Source of the DNA: Acidobacteriota bacterium
GTDB taxonomy: Bacteria > Acidobacteriota > Thermoanaerobaculia > UBA5066
Assembly: GCA_029781975.1 (NCBI GenBank)
Contig: JAKOVQ010000017.1
Coordinates: forward strand, 380,074 to 444,073
Direction of reading: 5' to 3'
Length of the DNA: 64,000 nt
Shown: positions 43,501 through 51,633 of the stretch, piece after piece
Position numbering within the stretch: position 1 is the first letter of the stretch
Layout: each line of letters opens with the position of its first letter
Position numbers and translations under genes: made by a program
The notes under the pieces: model-generated
What the model was told of the DNA's origin: nothing
Seen by the model: the letters and a program-made list of their open reading frames with translations, nothing else
Databases searched by the model: none

Positions 43501-43659
43501 GCCCCGTCCGTCGGCCCGCAGCGCCGTCACGGAGTCCGACGCGAGCCCGGGGACCGAGCGAAAGGTCTGCGAGCCGATCCTCTCGGCGGCCAGGGGCCGG
43601 GACGCCAGGAGGAGGAGCGCCGTCGCCGCGAAGGCGTGATGTCGTCGCCGGGAGAGCAT
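40600..43659 (-). CDS. Propeller-sensor histidine kinase (Reg_prop, Y_Y_Y, HisKA_3, HATPase)
   Basis: 1019 residues. A signal peptide (ATALLLLASRPLAA) leads to a long periplasmic beta-propeller with many Reg_prop repeats (WIGTTDGLSRYDG, WVGHEQGLFVL, WIGLYGEGLVRR, WLGTTRGVERFD, WFGTLDGLARIE). A Y_Y_Y domain and a TM helix (WALVLAAAGLAALALLAH, near 780) follow. The kinase core has HisKA_3 (IATDLHDDLGASLSRISLL, phospho-His) and HATPase motifs EALNNVARHA, DDGKGLP and GRGLPGM. It senses an extracellular signal, often a polysaccharide or nutrient in this class. The ATG lacks a ribosome site. Confidence 0.95.
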   Translation of the reverse strand: MLSRRRHHAFAATALLLLASRPLAAERIGSQTFRSVPGLASDSVTALRADGRGSLWIGTTDGLSRYDGERFVAFGTEAGLPGPRILEVALAGGRLFVATGRGLAVLDAEHTGHRPFVPVPGPPGTVGAFEALAADRQDRLWAGGADGLAVFGPGGDARRVELGSGPGAYVQALACGPDGTVWAGTRGGLARLAPGRPPERVLVDPAGGSDDVGSLAVDEGGRLWVGHEQGLFVLLPAAAGREPAPGALVAAARPLVSPDGSIELPTAPGEVRWLHLDGRPIRQIRLDADGAWVGAVKALIHVGPRGLRTVDRDSGLPDDGISALETDGEGNVWVGAEAHGLVRLREDGVSAFGRADGLPEARVGALLVLPEGPLVAVGQTPWTIAVDRGGVFHAVTPRIPPGVSRASWGWGQVTLRDRAGEWWVPTGSGLLRYGRAMRPEALEGEQPVRRYTTADGLGGDDVFRLFEDSRGDLWISTFGDVLLTRRDGRTGRFERFPKGSFAPQAPTAFAEDGAGDLWIGLYGEGLVRRRGGRFESYGAAAGAPVSFVHALLVAHDGALWIGTGRDGLWRVADPAAATPTFERVVPRQPFQSDVVRALVEDGSGRIWLGTTRGVERFDPATGRVRTFGSPQGLPNGVVACAARDRDGALWFGTLDGLARIEPRQDPRERPPAAVLTSVSVDGVPRFSSLLGSRSLPPLLLPPSARRLSVEFAAPSLAPDAPALFSTRLSSGEGDFGPPSPDRRVLVAGLAPGRTRFEVRAVQADGRAGPAAGFDLVIAVPLWRRPWALVLAAAGLAALALLAHRVRVGRLVAVERVRTRIATDLHDDLGASLSRISLLAEVVRREAEGRPTAQRLAVDIGAAARRMGGALSDNIWSIDPRHDDLRSVADRVSTFAVDLFEGRGVAWRLELPPDLAGLVVPPEVRRHLLLALQEALNNVARHADARSVEVRFHRERGRLVVMVSDDGKGLPSPETPAAGSGRGLPGMRARAEALGGELEVLPGPASGTILRFDIPLPGSA

Positions 43660-43820
43660 GGCGGGCTCGCGAGAGGATACCGATGCCGGGGCGGGGAGGC
43701 CGGGCTCGCCGGTCTCCGGGCCCGCGAGAACATCGAAGGGCTCCCGTACGTAGTGAGGGACCAGACGCACCTCCGGCATCGGACGGTCCCCGCAGGTGCT
43801 CGGGAAGGCGGAAGCGGAAG

Positions 43821-44747
43821 ATGAGCGGCTCCAACGGAAAAGGCCGGACCCTGGTCGCGGCCCTCTGCGCCCTTGCGGCCATCCAGCCGATGGCCTCCGG
43901 GCCGACCCTCGCGGCCCCGTCCGGACCGGCGCCCGCGACTCTCGCCGGCGGGCCTCCCGGGGCCCCTCCCGCACGGTTCGACCGGCTGATGGCCGCCTCG
44001 CCTCGCGACGGCGCCGCGCTCTACGACGTGGCCGTCGACCTCCTCCGGGCCGGCGAGTACGACCGCGCGGGCCGCGCGTTCGAGGCGGCGGCGGCGGCGG
44101 GGAGGCGCGAGGGGACCGCCCTGTACAACGCCGCGTGCGCCCGCGCCCTCGGCGGCCGGAAGGAGGAGGCCCTCGCGCTCCTCCGCCGCGCCCTCGACGC
44201 CGGCTTCGACGACCCGTCGCTGATGAAGGAGGACGACGACCTCGCCTCCCTCCGATCGGACCCGCGCTTCCCGGCGCTCGTCCGGGACGCCGAGCTGCTG
44301 ACGATGAAGGGGACCTGGACGGTCTCGGGCTGGGCGCTCCGCTCGAAGCGCGTCGCCGACTCGGAGGAGGCCGCCGCGCGGTTCCGGGCGTACCTGAAGG
44401 ACCACCCCGAGAGCGGGCGCGCGTGGTACGGCCTCGGCTACGTCCAGCTGCAGGGGGACCGCGAACGGGAATCCGTCGACTCCTTCCGGCGCGCCCTCGA
44501 CCTCGGCTACCGCCGCCCGGCGACGGCGTACAACCTGGCCTGCGCGCACGCGCGGCTCGGCGAGAAGGACCGCGCGTTCGAGTGGCTGGACCGCGCCATC
44601 GAGGCGGGCTTCACCTCGGCGAGCCAGCTCCGCGACGACGACGACCTCGACTCCCTCCGCGGCGACCCGCGCTTCCGGAGGGCCGTGGAGAACGCGAGGG
44701 CCAGGGCGAGCGAGAAGGCGGCGGGCGCGCGGAGCGAGGAGGACTGA
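43821..44747 (+). CDS. Secreted tetratricopeptide-repeat protein
   Basis: 308 residues. A signal segment (TLVAALCALAAIQPMASGPTLA) precedes helical repeats. Two similar blocks are visible: ALYNAACARALGGRKEEALALLRRALDAGFDDPSLMKEDDDLASLRSDPRF, and the same order again near the end (ATAYNLACAHARLGEKDRAFEWLDRAIEAGF...DDDLDSLRGDPRF). These are TPR-like scaffolds that bind other proteins in the periplasm. No catalytic motif is seen. GGAAG precedes the ATG. It is divergent from the histidine kinase. Confidence 0.8.
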   Translation: MSGSNGKGRTLVAALCALAAIQPMASGPTLAAPSGPAPATLAGGPPGAPPARFDRLMAASPRDGAALYDVAVDLLRAGEYDRAGRAFEAAAAAGRREGTALYNAACARALGGRKEEALALLRRALDAGFDDPSLMKEDDDLASLRSDPRFPALVRDAELLTMKGTWTVSGWALRSKRVADSEEAAARFRAYLKDHPESGRAWYGLGYVQLQGDRERESVDSFRRALDLGYRRPATAYNLACAHARLGEKDRAFEWLDRAIEAGFTSASQLRDDDDLDSLRGDPRFRRAVENARARASEKAAGARSEED

Positions 44748-44758
44748 CAGCCGGCCCG

Positions 44759-44787
44759 TTGCGCCCCGCCCTGCCAGCCCCTATCCT
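44759..44787 (+). promoter_or_regulatory. Promoter of the O-antigen ligase-like gene
   Basis: TTGCGC, 17-base spacer, TATCCT. It is one of the best -35/-10 pairs in the window. A leader of about 54 bases runs to the GTG at 44848. Confidence 0.55.
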
Positions 44788-44847
44788 CGCCGCGCCCCTC
44801 GCGGGCCGGGCGGGCCCGGACCGTCTCGCAGGCGGCAGAAAGCGCGC

Positions 44848-46131
44848 GTGCCCTCGATACAGTCCGCTCCCGACGTCCCGAAAGGTCTGAAGGACGCCTT
44901 CCGCGGGGACCCGGTCGGCTCGCTGATGGCCCTCGCCCTGGTCTCATGGGCGCTGTTCCAGCCCGTGGCCCCGGGCCCGGCCGTCGGGGCAGCGCTCACC
45001 CTCCTGGGGCTCTACCTCGTGAACCTCGCCAGGCGGCGGGCGCCGTTCGGGACGCCCGGACGGCTCGTGGCGGCCCTGGCCGCGGCTCTCGCCCTGGCCA
45101 CCGCTTTCGCCCCGGAGCCCTCGCGGGCCGCCGGGTTCGCGCTGAAGTACTGGCACTTCGCGCTCGTCCCGGCGGTCGCGGCGATCCCCCCGGCCGCCTT
45201 CCGGAGGTTCCGCAAGGCGCTCCTTTCGTGCGGGGCGCTCTCCCTGGCCCTGGCGCTCCTGGCGGGGCTCGGGGACCTCCTCTTCCGCTGGAACCTCAAG
45301 TGGGACGTCCTCTCCCGGCACGGAATCGACCGGGACCGCGAGATGGTGTACGGGTTCTTCAGCCACCACATGACCTTCGCGGGGTTCGTCGCGGTCGTCG
45401 CGTTCTCGTTCGCCGGAGTCGCCTTCTTCGACCGCGACGCGCGCGCCCGCAGGAACGCGGGGCTCGCGAGCGCGGCTGCGGGGCTCCTCCTCCTGGCCGC
45501 CCGCAAGCGCGCGTACTGGATCGGGGGAGGGGTCGGGCTCCTCCTCCTCGCCGCCCGCCTCCGGACGCGCCGGGCCGTCGCGCTCGTGGTCGCGGTGGCC
45601 TTCCTTTTCGTGGCCGCCTACGCCGGCTCGGCCGACGTGAGGAACCGCGTCGAGCGCGCCTTCCAGACGGAGGACAACCAGCAGCGCGTCGGCTTCTGGA
45701 TCGTCGGCTGGCAGATGGCGAGGGACCGGCCCCTCCTCGGATGGGGGCCGGGCGGGTACAGGCTGCACGGCGAGCCCTACCTGAGCCGCGTCTTCGCGAC
45801 CCGCGGGGGAGCCGAGGGATACCGCGACAACTTCACGCACGTCCACGACGTCTACCTCCAGCTCCTCGTCGAGGGGGGCGTCGTCCTCCTGGCGGCGTAC
45901 CTCGCCCTCCTCGGCTGGATCCTCGCGAGGACGGGCCGGGACTGGTGGGCGCGCGGCTCCCCGGGCAGCGCCGAGGCGTGGGGCGCCGGAGTCTTCACGA
46001 TGCTCGCGACCCTCTCGATCGCGGGCGTCTTCGAGTGGAACGTCATGGACAAGGAGGTCGGGATCCCGATGATGGTGTCGATGGGGATCTACCTCCTCCT
46101 GAAGGGCCAGCCGGCGCCGGCGACGTCCTGA
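44848..46131 (+). CDS. O-antigen ligase/polymerase-like membrane protein (Wzy_C)
   Basis: 427 residues with about 11 transmembrane helices. A large extracytoplasmic loop with RVGFWIVGWQMARDRPLLGWGPGGYR and FTHVHDVYLQLLVEGG contains the conserved Arg, Gly-Pro-Gly and His of the Wzy_C domain. Such proteins join polymer chains from undecaprenyl carriers to lipid A-core or another acceptor. The GTG start has no clear ribosome site, so the N-terminus is uncertain by a few residues. No other polysaccharide genes adjoin. Confidence 0.85.
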   Translation: MPSIQSAPDVPKGLKDAFRGDPVGSLMALALVSWALFQPVAPGPAVGAALTLLGLYLVNLARRRAPFGTPGRLVAALAAALALATAFAPEPSRAAGFALKYWHFALVPAVAAIPPAAFRRFRKALLSCGALSLALALLAGLGDLLFRWNLKWDVLSRHGIDRDREMVYGFFSHHMTFAGFVAVVAFSFAGVAFFDRDARARRNAGLASAAAGLLLLAARKRAYWIGGGVGLLLLAARLRTRRAVALVVAVAFLFVAAYAGSADVRNRVERAFQTEDNQQRVGFWIVGWQMARDRPLLGWGPGGYRLHGEPYLSRVFATRGGAEGYRDNFTHVHDVYLQLLVEGGVVLLAAYLALLGWILARTGRDWWARGSPGSAEAWGAGVFTMLATLSIAGVFEWNVMDKEVGIPMMVSMGIYLLLKGQPAPATS

Positions 46132-46179
46132 CGCGCTCCCCAAGGCGCCGCGCCGCGACCTTCCGCCTCCCTCCCGTGC

Positions 46180-46185
46180 TACAAG
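46180..46185 (+). promoter_or_regulatory. -10 box 6 bases from the DUF1684 gene start
   Basis: GC-TACAAG, GGGCCC, ATG. Five of the six spacing/sequence criteria match the leaderless set; no Shine-Dalgarno site lies between. Confidence 0.4.
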
Positions 46186-46191
46186 GGGCCC

Positions 46192-47106
46192 ATGCGCCGC
46201 GCCGCACGTCCCGTGACCGCTCTCCCCCTCCTCCTCGGCCTCGCGGCCTGCAGCCGGCCCCCCGCCCCCGACCCGGCCTATCGCGCCGAGATCGAGAAGG
46301 CGCGCGCCGAGCGCGTGAAGCGGCTCACGGCCGAGAACGGCTGGCTGACCCTCACCGGCCTCTTCTGGCTGAAGCCGGGCGGGAACGCCTTCGGGAGCGA
46401 CAAGGCCGACCCCGTCTTCCTCGACGCCCCCGGCATCCCGCCCCGGGCCGGGTCGTTCGACCTGAGGCCCGACGGGACGGTGGTCCTGGCCGTCGAGCCG
46501 GGGGCTCCCGTCACCGTGAACGGGGCGGCTCCCACGACGGCGCCGCTCGCGAGCGACCAGACGGGCAAGCCGGATGCGATCGTGGTCGGCCGCCTTCGGC
46601 TGACCCTCATCCGGCGCGGCGACGCCCTCGCGATCCGCTCGCGCGACCCCGAGAGCCCGAGGAGGAAGGAGTTCCAGGGGATCCCGTACTTCCCCATCGA
46701 CCCGCGGCTCCGGGTGGAGGGGACCTTCGAGCCGTACCCCGTCCCGCGCGAGGTCGAGGTCCCCTCGGCGCAGGGACCCGCGCAGAAGGTGACCGCCCCG
46801 GGCGTCGTCCGGTTCACGCTCTTCGGGAAGGCGCTTTCGCTCGAGCCGTCGGTCGAGGCGCCCGACGACGACACCTTCTTCTTCGTCTTTCGCGACGCGA
46901 CGGCCGGCGACGAGACGTACGGCGCCGGACGTTTCCTCTACGCCGCCTCGCCGAAGAAGGGCGACGCCCGGGTCGTCCTCGACTTCAACCGGGCCGTCAA
47001 CCCGCCCTGCGCCTTCACGCCGTACGCGACCTGCCCGCTGCCGCTCCCCCAGAACGTCCTGCCGGTCCGGATCGAAGCCGGAGAGCGGACCCCGGCCGGG
47101 CACTGA
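46192..47106 (+). CDS. DUF1684 lipoprotein
   Basis: 304 residues. The signal peptide ends in a lipobox (LAAC, Cys20). The DUF1684 family pattern is complete: NGWLTLTGLFWLKPGGNAFG, the middle KEFQGIPYFPIDPRLRVEG, and the C-terminal FFFVFRDATAGDETYGAGRFLY with DFNRAVNPPCAFTPYATCPLP. The fold and activity are uncharacterised. It is common in soil and host-associated bacteria. The last ~90 bases are overlapped, antisense, by the sortase gene. Confidence 0.88.
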   Translation: MRRAARPVTALPLLLGLAACSRPPAPDPAYRAEIEKARAERVKRLTAENGWLTLTGLFWLKPGGNAFGSDKADPVFLDAPGIPPRAGSFDLRPDGTVVLAVEPGAPVTVNGAAPTTAPLASDQTGKPDAIVVGRLRLTLIRRGDALAIRSRDPESPRRKEFQGIPYFPIDPRLRVEGTFEPYPVPREVEVPSAQGPAQKVTAPGVVRFTLFGKALSLEPSVEAPDDDTFFFVFRDATAGDETYGAGRFLYAASPKKGDARVVLDFNRAVNPPCAFTPYATCPLPLPQNVLPVRIEAGERTPAGH

Positions 47107-47746
47107 CGGCACGGCGCCGCCCCGGCGCCGTGCCTCGGGAGCCTGCGGCCCCGGCCACCTCCTGCGCGGTCACGACGAAGCGGAGCGGCGCGGGGCCGAT
47201 GAAGGTGAACGGGTAGCAGGTGACGAGAGTCAGCCGGTCCGTCCGGCTTGCCGCCAGGACGCGCGTGTCGTCGGGCGGGACCACGGCGGTCGACGAGACG
47301 CGGTAGACGCTCTCGGAGCCGGGGGCGACGAGCTCGACGAGGTCCCCTTTCCTCACCCGTGCCAGGGACCGGAAGAAGGTGTCGCGATGGGCGGCGAGGC
47401 AGACGTTGCCCCGCTGGCCCGGGAGGGCCGTGCCCGGGACGTGCCCCACCGCCCTCCGCAGGACCGACGCGTCGTCCCCTTCCCTGACGATGGCCCGCAG
47501 GCCCAGCCTGCGGACCTCGATCCGGCCGACGAGGTCACCGGGCTCGAGGGCGCTCGCCGGCCGGGGAGGCCGGCCTTCCGCAGGCGGTCGGTCCCCGGCC
47601 GCGTCGAGGAGCCTCTCGCCCTCCGCCTGGCTCCGCCAGGAGTCGAGGAACACGAGGAGGCAGCCCCCCAGGAGGACCGCGCCGGCTCCCCAGAGGAGGC
47701 GCTCGGCCCCCAGGAGAAACGTCGCCCGGGACGGCTTCCGTCGCAT
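47015..47746 (-). CDS. Class D-like sortase
   Basis: 243 residues. One N-terminal TM helix (WGAGAVLLGGCLLVFLDSW) precedes the sortase barrel. Catalytic residues are visible: His120 (LAAHRDTFF), Cys177 (TLVTCYPF) and Arg189 (PLRFVV). The spacing fits the class D/E group that acts near the membrane. The last ~45 residues (AGSRGTAPGRRR...) are low-complexity and are encoded antisense to the DUF1684 3' end and its terminator, so the real domain ends near residue 195. The upstream gene encodes an LPXTG protein, the likely substrate. The stop may have moved by mutation. Confidence 0.88.
   Translation of the reverse strand: MRRKPSRATFLLGAERLLWGAGAVLLGGCLLVFLDSWRSQAEGERLLDAAGDRPPAEGRPPRPASALEPGDLVGRIEVRRLGLRAIVREGDDASVLRRAVGHVPGTALPGQRGNVCLAAHRDTFFRSLARVRKGDLVELVAPGSESVYRVSSTAVVPPDDTRVLAASRTDRLTLVTCYPFTFIGPAPLRFVVTAQEVAGAAGSRGTAPGRRRAVSARPGSALRLRSGPAGRSGGAAAGRSRTA
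47108..47134 (+). terminator. Hairpin terminator of the DUF1684 gene
   Basis: A perfect 11-bp stem (GGCACGGCGCC) with loop GCCCC begins two bases after the stop. It has no T tract. It also lies inside the 3' end of the sortase gene on the other strand. Confidence 0.55.
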
Positions 47747-47804
47747 CGCGGATCTCCCTCCTTCCGCGCGCAGGTCGCGGCGGTCGGCCGTCCCGGGCTC
47801 CGCC

Positions 47805-48497
47805 TCAGGCGCTCGCCCGGCGCCGGGCGAGGTGCAGGGCCCCCGCGGCCATCACGGCCATCAGGCCGGAGACCGCCGCGAACGGGACGTCGCTCGCGGT
47901 CTTCGGGAGGCGGCTCTCGGCGACCCGGGCGGCCGGGGCGGGGGTCGAGGCCGCGGGCTTCGGCGCCTGGGCCGTCCGCTCGGCCGGCGCCGGCGGCGCC
48001 ACGGTCTCGATCGGCGCGGCCTTCAGCTGCTCGCGGGTCGCCACGGCCGGGACGGCGTGGGCCTTCACCGGCAGGCCGGTCGCGCGCGCCAGCTCGACCG
48101 CGCGCTCGTGCGGGTAGACGAAGTCGTGGCCGAACCGGCTGTCGGCGCGCCACCACGAGCGAAGGACCTCCGGCCCGCTCCCGGCGGGGTTCCCGTAGAA
48201 GACGAACTCCGACTGGTCCTTCGCCTTCCGCTCCTCGTCGGGAACGGTCAGGGCCACGTCGAGGACCTTGGTCTGATCCGCGTTCAGGATCTCCACGACG
48301 TTCCGGTCGCTCCGGGTGTCGGCGACCCTCAGGACGTAGGTCCCCGGCTGGAGCACCATGCCGGGCACCTCGAGCGGCTTCGTGACGGTCAGGGTGGACG
48401 TGTGCGCGAACGTCGACTGCGCGTCGGCACGTCGTCCGGTACAGACGAGCGCGGTCCCTGCAGACAGAGCGACCAGGGCGACCGTGAGCTTTCTCAT
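47805..48497 (-). CDS. Secreted LPXTG-anchored protein, probable sortase substrate
   Basis: 230 residues. A signal peptide (LTVALVALSAGTALVC...ADA, residues 1-26) starts the chain. The middle domain has a beta-rich pattern (TVTKPLEVPGMVLQPGTYVLRVAD, then VVEILNADQTKVL and WWRADSRFGHDFVYP) shared with many acidobacterial proteins. An Ala/Pro linker leads to LPKTA (197-201), a hydrophobic helix (AAVSGLMAVMAAGALHLA) and the RRR tail: a complete cell-wall sorting signal. The sortase gene follows 58 bases downstream. AAAGGGGAT precedes the ATG. Confidence 0.85.
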   Translation of the reverse strand: MRKLTVALVALSAGTALVCTGRRADAQSTFAHTSTLTVTKPLEVPGMVLQPGTYVLRVADTRSDRNVVEILNADQTKVLDVALTVPDEERKAKDQSEFVFYGNPAGSGPEVLRSWWRADSRFGHDFVYPHERAVELARATGLPVKAHAVPAVATREQLKAAPIETVAPPAPAERTAQAPKPAASTPAPAARVAESRLPKTASDVPFAAVSGLMAVMAAGALHLARRRASA

Positions 48498-48645
48498 GTC
48501 CGTGATCCCCTTTCGCGGGTCTCGTGAGGGCGCGCCGTTCCGGCGACGCCCGATCCTGTGACCTGCAACGATCGCGCCACGCCAGGACGGCGCGGGGCGT
48601 CCCGGCTCGACCGGGCGCCGCGGAGGCAGGGGCGGGGACCGGTCC

Positions 48646-51633
48646 CTACGGCTTGTAGCCCGTCCTCCGGTCCACCTGGCGGATCTTCAGGGCCAGGAGG
48701 ACGGCGAAGACGAGGATCAGCGCGGTGGCCAGGAGGAGCCCGCGGCGGCGGTAGCGGTACTCGGCCCAGAGCCCGTCGATGGTCGTCCGGAGCCCTCCGA
48801 CCTCCTTCGTCGTCGCGTCGAGGCTCTGCGTGAAGTCGCTCCGGTCGAACGAGTGGATGGCCAGGCGGGTCTTGCGCAGGCTCTCCCTCACGGAGCCCTC
48901 CTGGAACCGCAGCTCGTCGAGGTCGAACCCGCGCTCGCCGAGGCGGCCGATCTGGCCGTCGAGGGCCGCCGCCTCGTCGCGGACGCGGACGATGGACGAG
49001 CGGAAGAACTCGGCGGTCTGGTCGCAGACCGGCTTGCCGTACCTCGCGTGGCAGGACGAGCAGAGGCTCCGGGACCCTTTCCCGAGCATCTCGTCGTCGG
49101 GCTGGACGATGTCGTGGGTGCCGTGGCAGGTGGCGCATTCGGGCCACCCGTGGGCCTCGAACGCCTTCTTGTGCGGGCTCCCGTCGAAGAGGGTCGCGTT
49201 GTTCTGGTGACAGTTCCGGCAGACCTGCGCGACCGCGGCCGTCTTCGGGGGGAGCGCGGCGTGGTTGCCGTGGCAGCCGTTGCAGGCGGGGGCGCCGGCG
49301 TCGTGCTTCTCGAGCAGGGCGCGGCCGTGGACGCTCCTGCGGTAGAGCGCGAGCTGGTTCGTCGGGATCGGGGTCTTCCCGTCGTCGAGCGTGTACCCGG
49401 CCATGTACGCGGCGTCGGCGTGGCAGGCTCCGCACGTCGACGGGACGTTCGCGGGGTTCACCTTCGAGAGGGGGCTGTCGGGCCCGCGGATCCCGTGGAC
49501 GCCGTGGCAGCTGACGCACTGGGCGGCCTTCGGGTCCTTCTTCACCAGGAGGAGCTGCCCGTGCTTGCTCGTCCGGTACTTCTCGAGCTGGTCCACGGGC
49601 AGGGCCGGGTTGAACTGCCGCATGAAGTCGCTCGAGCCGTGGCACCGGGCGCAGAACTCCGGGATCCAGGAGCGGTCCCTCTTCCGGCTCTCCGAGTCGG
49701 GCCAGCGCTTGCCGATCTCCTCGGACATCTCGGTGTCGGCGGGGCTCCCGCCGTGGCACCCGGAGCACATCAGGCCGCGGCGGAAGTGGACGTCGGCGAC
49801 GACCTCCCTGATGTCGAGGTGGGCGTACGGGTCCGACCGCTCCCGTGGCCGGAAGAGGAGCTCGTCCGGGAGGTCGGGGTTCGTGTGGCAGAGGACGCAG
49901 TTGTCGCCGGCGACGAGCTCGATCTTCTTGTCGTCCACGTCGAGCGCGAGGAGAGCGGCGAGGTGCGCCCCCGAGCCGAGGACCTGGCTCCTGGCGGCCG
50001 AGAAGAAGAGCTCCTGCGCGTGTCCCGGGAGGCTCCGGAACCGCTCCTTGAGCTTCTCGGGCACGGCCGGCTGGCCCTTGTCCCGGGAATCGAAGAGGGT
50101 CCTGAAGTCCTTCGGCCACGAGGCCTCGGGGACGTGCCCCGCGGCGTCCATCGGAAGCGTCTGCGCGCGCGCCGCGCGCCCGGCCAGGAGCGGCACGAGG
50201 GAGGCGAGGGCGAGACCGGCGGCCGCCGCGGCGCCGGGCCTTCCCCGCCTCGACGAGACAGCCAGCCACGCGGCGCAGAGGACCGCTCCGGCGGCGCCCG
50301 CCGCGAGCCAGCCGACGCCCGCGAACCCGTGGAGGGCCGCCTGGAGGAGGACCGCGCCCGTGAACGGGTAGACCGAGGCCTTCGAGCGCCAGCGGCGGAA
50401 GAGCGCGATCGCGATCCCGAGGGCGAGCGTGACCGCGGCGGCCGTCCGCGCGATGACCGCCGCCAGGGCCGGGTCGGCGGCGGGGTCGGTCCCCTTCGGG
50501 ACCGAGACGCCGACGTCCCACGCCTTGAGGGTCAGGAAGCCGACGAAGAGGAGGCCCCCGACCGCGAGGTCCGTGACGTGGGGGCTCGGCTCGCCGCGGG
50601 CGGCCCTCCGGTCGATCACGGGGAGGAAGAAGGCGACGAGCGCGAGGACGTTGATGACGAGGAGGCAGACCTGCGGTCCCTCGAGGCCGAGAAGGTGCGG
50701 CGGGAACTCCTTCAGCATCTGGTAGATCCAGAGGAAGTACCACTCCGGCTTGATCCCCGGGTAGGCGGGCATCAGCGGGTTGGCCTTCTTCCCGAGCTCC
50801 CATTCCATCCCCGGGATCCCGGGCCCGTACGGGAGGACCACGGCGAGGATGGCCAGGGCGTTCAGGCAGATCACCCAGAGAAGCAGGTCGCGCAGCGCGA
50901 AGTTCGGGAAGAACGGCATCGGCCGCTGGCCGGAGTCCGGCTCCTTCTCGAGCGGCTCCGCCATCCCCTGCCGCTGGACGAGGAGGAGGTGGAGGCCGAT
51001 GAGCCCGGCGATGACGAGCGGGAGGATGCAGACGTGGAGCGCGAAGAAGCGGTAGAGCGTCCGCGCCGAGACCTCCTCGCCGCCTCGCATGACGTGGAGG
51101 AGCCACGGCCCGACGAGGGGGACCGACTTGACGGAGTCGGTCCCGACGGCCGTCGCGAAGTAGCTCAGCTCGTTCCACGGCAGGAGGTAGCCGGAGAAGC
51201 CGAAGGCCAGGACGAGGCCGAGGAGCGCGAACCCGCTGTACCACGTCATCTCGCGGGGCTTCCGGTAGGCCTTCGTGAAGAGGACGCTGAGGAGGTGGAC
51301 GACGACGGAGAGGCTCATCAGGTGCGCCGACCAGCAGTGGATCGACCTCACGAGCCAGCCGAAGGGCACCTTCCCGACGAGCTCCTTCATGCTCTCGTAG
51401 GAGGTCGCCTCCCCCACCTGGTAGTACATCAGGAGGAGGATCCCGGTGACGATCTGGACCGAGAAGAAGAAGAGGGCGACGCCGCCGAAGTAGTACCAGA
51501 TGCGGGAGTGCGAGGTCGCCGGGATCTCCTTGTGGCGGAGGAAGTCGACCAGCGCCCCGAGGCGATAGCGCTCGTCGAGGGCGCCCCAGATCCTGCCGCC
51601 GAGCCCCTCCCGGGCGGGCCGGACCGCGCTCAC
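48646..51633 (-). CDS. Cytochrome b6-type protein fused to a nonahaem c-type cytochrome
   Basis: 995 residues in one frame. Residues 1-340 are a cytochrome b: haem ligands His99/His113 and His200/His215 (15-residue second spacing as in b6), and the quinol-site motif PEWY (296-299). Four further helices reach ~460. After a signal-like segment (AGRAARAQ, ~490) comes a periplasmic part with nine CXXCH motifs (CVLCH at 579, then CSGCH, CARCH, CVSCH, CGACH, CNGCH, CRNCH, CATCH, CSSCH) and a C-terminal TM helix. It would oxidise quinol and pass electrons along the c haems. GTG overlaps the Rieske stop. Confidence 0.9.
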   Translation of the reverse strand: MSAVRPAREGLGGRIWGALDERYRLGALVDFLRHKEIPATSHSRIWYYFGGVALFFFSVQIVTGILLLMYYQVGEATSYESMKELVGKVPFGWLVRSIHCWSAHLMSLSVVVHLLSVLFTKAYRKPREMTWYSGFALLGLVLAFGFSGYLLPWNELSYFATAVGTDSVKSVPLVGPWLLHVMRGGEEVSARTLYRFFALHVCILPLVIAGLIGLHLLLVQRQGMAEPLEKEPDSGQRPMPFFPNFALRDLLLWVICLNALAILAVVLPYGPGIPGMEWELGKKANPLMPAYPGIKPEWYFLWIYQMLKEFPPHLLGLEGPQVCLLVINVLALVAFFLPVIDRRAARGEPSPHVTDLAVGGLLFVGFLTLKAWDVGVSVPKGTDPAADPALAAVIARTAAAVTLALGIAIALFRRWRSKASVYPFTGAVLLQAALHGFAGVGWLAAGAAGAVLCAAWLAVSSRRGRPGAAAAAGLALASLVPLLAGRAARAQTLPMDAAGHVPEASWPKDFRTLFDSRDKGQPAVPEKLKERFRSLPGHAQELFFSAARSQVLGSGAHLAALLALDVDDKKIELVAGDNCVLCHTNPDLPDELLFRPRERSDPYAHLDIREVVADVHFRRGLMCSGCHGGSPADTEMSEEIGKRWPDSESRKRDRSWIPEFCARCHGSSDFMRQFNPALPVDQLEKYRTSKHGQLLLVKKDPKAAQCVSCHGVHGIRGPDSPLSKVNPANVPSTCGACHADAAYMAGYTLDDGKTPIPTNQLALYRRSVHGRALLEKHDAGAPACNGCHGNHAALPPKTAAVAQVCRNCHQNNATLFDGSPHKKAFEAHGWPECATCHGTHDIVQPDDEMLGKGSRSLCSSCHARYGKPVCDQTAEFFRSSIVRVRDEAAALDGQIGRLGERGFDLDELRFQEGSVRESLRKTRLAIHSFDRSDFTQSLDATTKEVGGLRTTIDGLWAEYRYRRRGLLLATALILVFAVLLALKIRQVDRRTGYKP

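Noticed and set aside
48635-48646. GGGACCGGTCCC palindrome after the cytochrome fusion
   Set aside because: It is only a 12-bp restriction-like palindrome with no T tract; chance is a sufficient explanation in this base composition.
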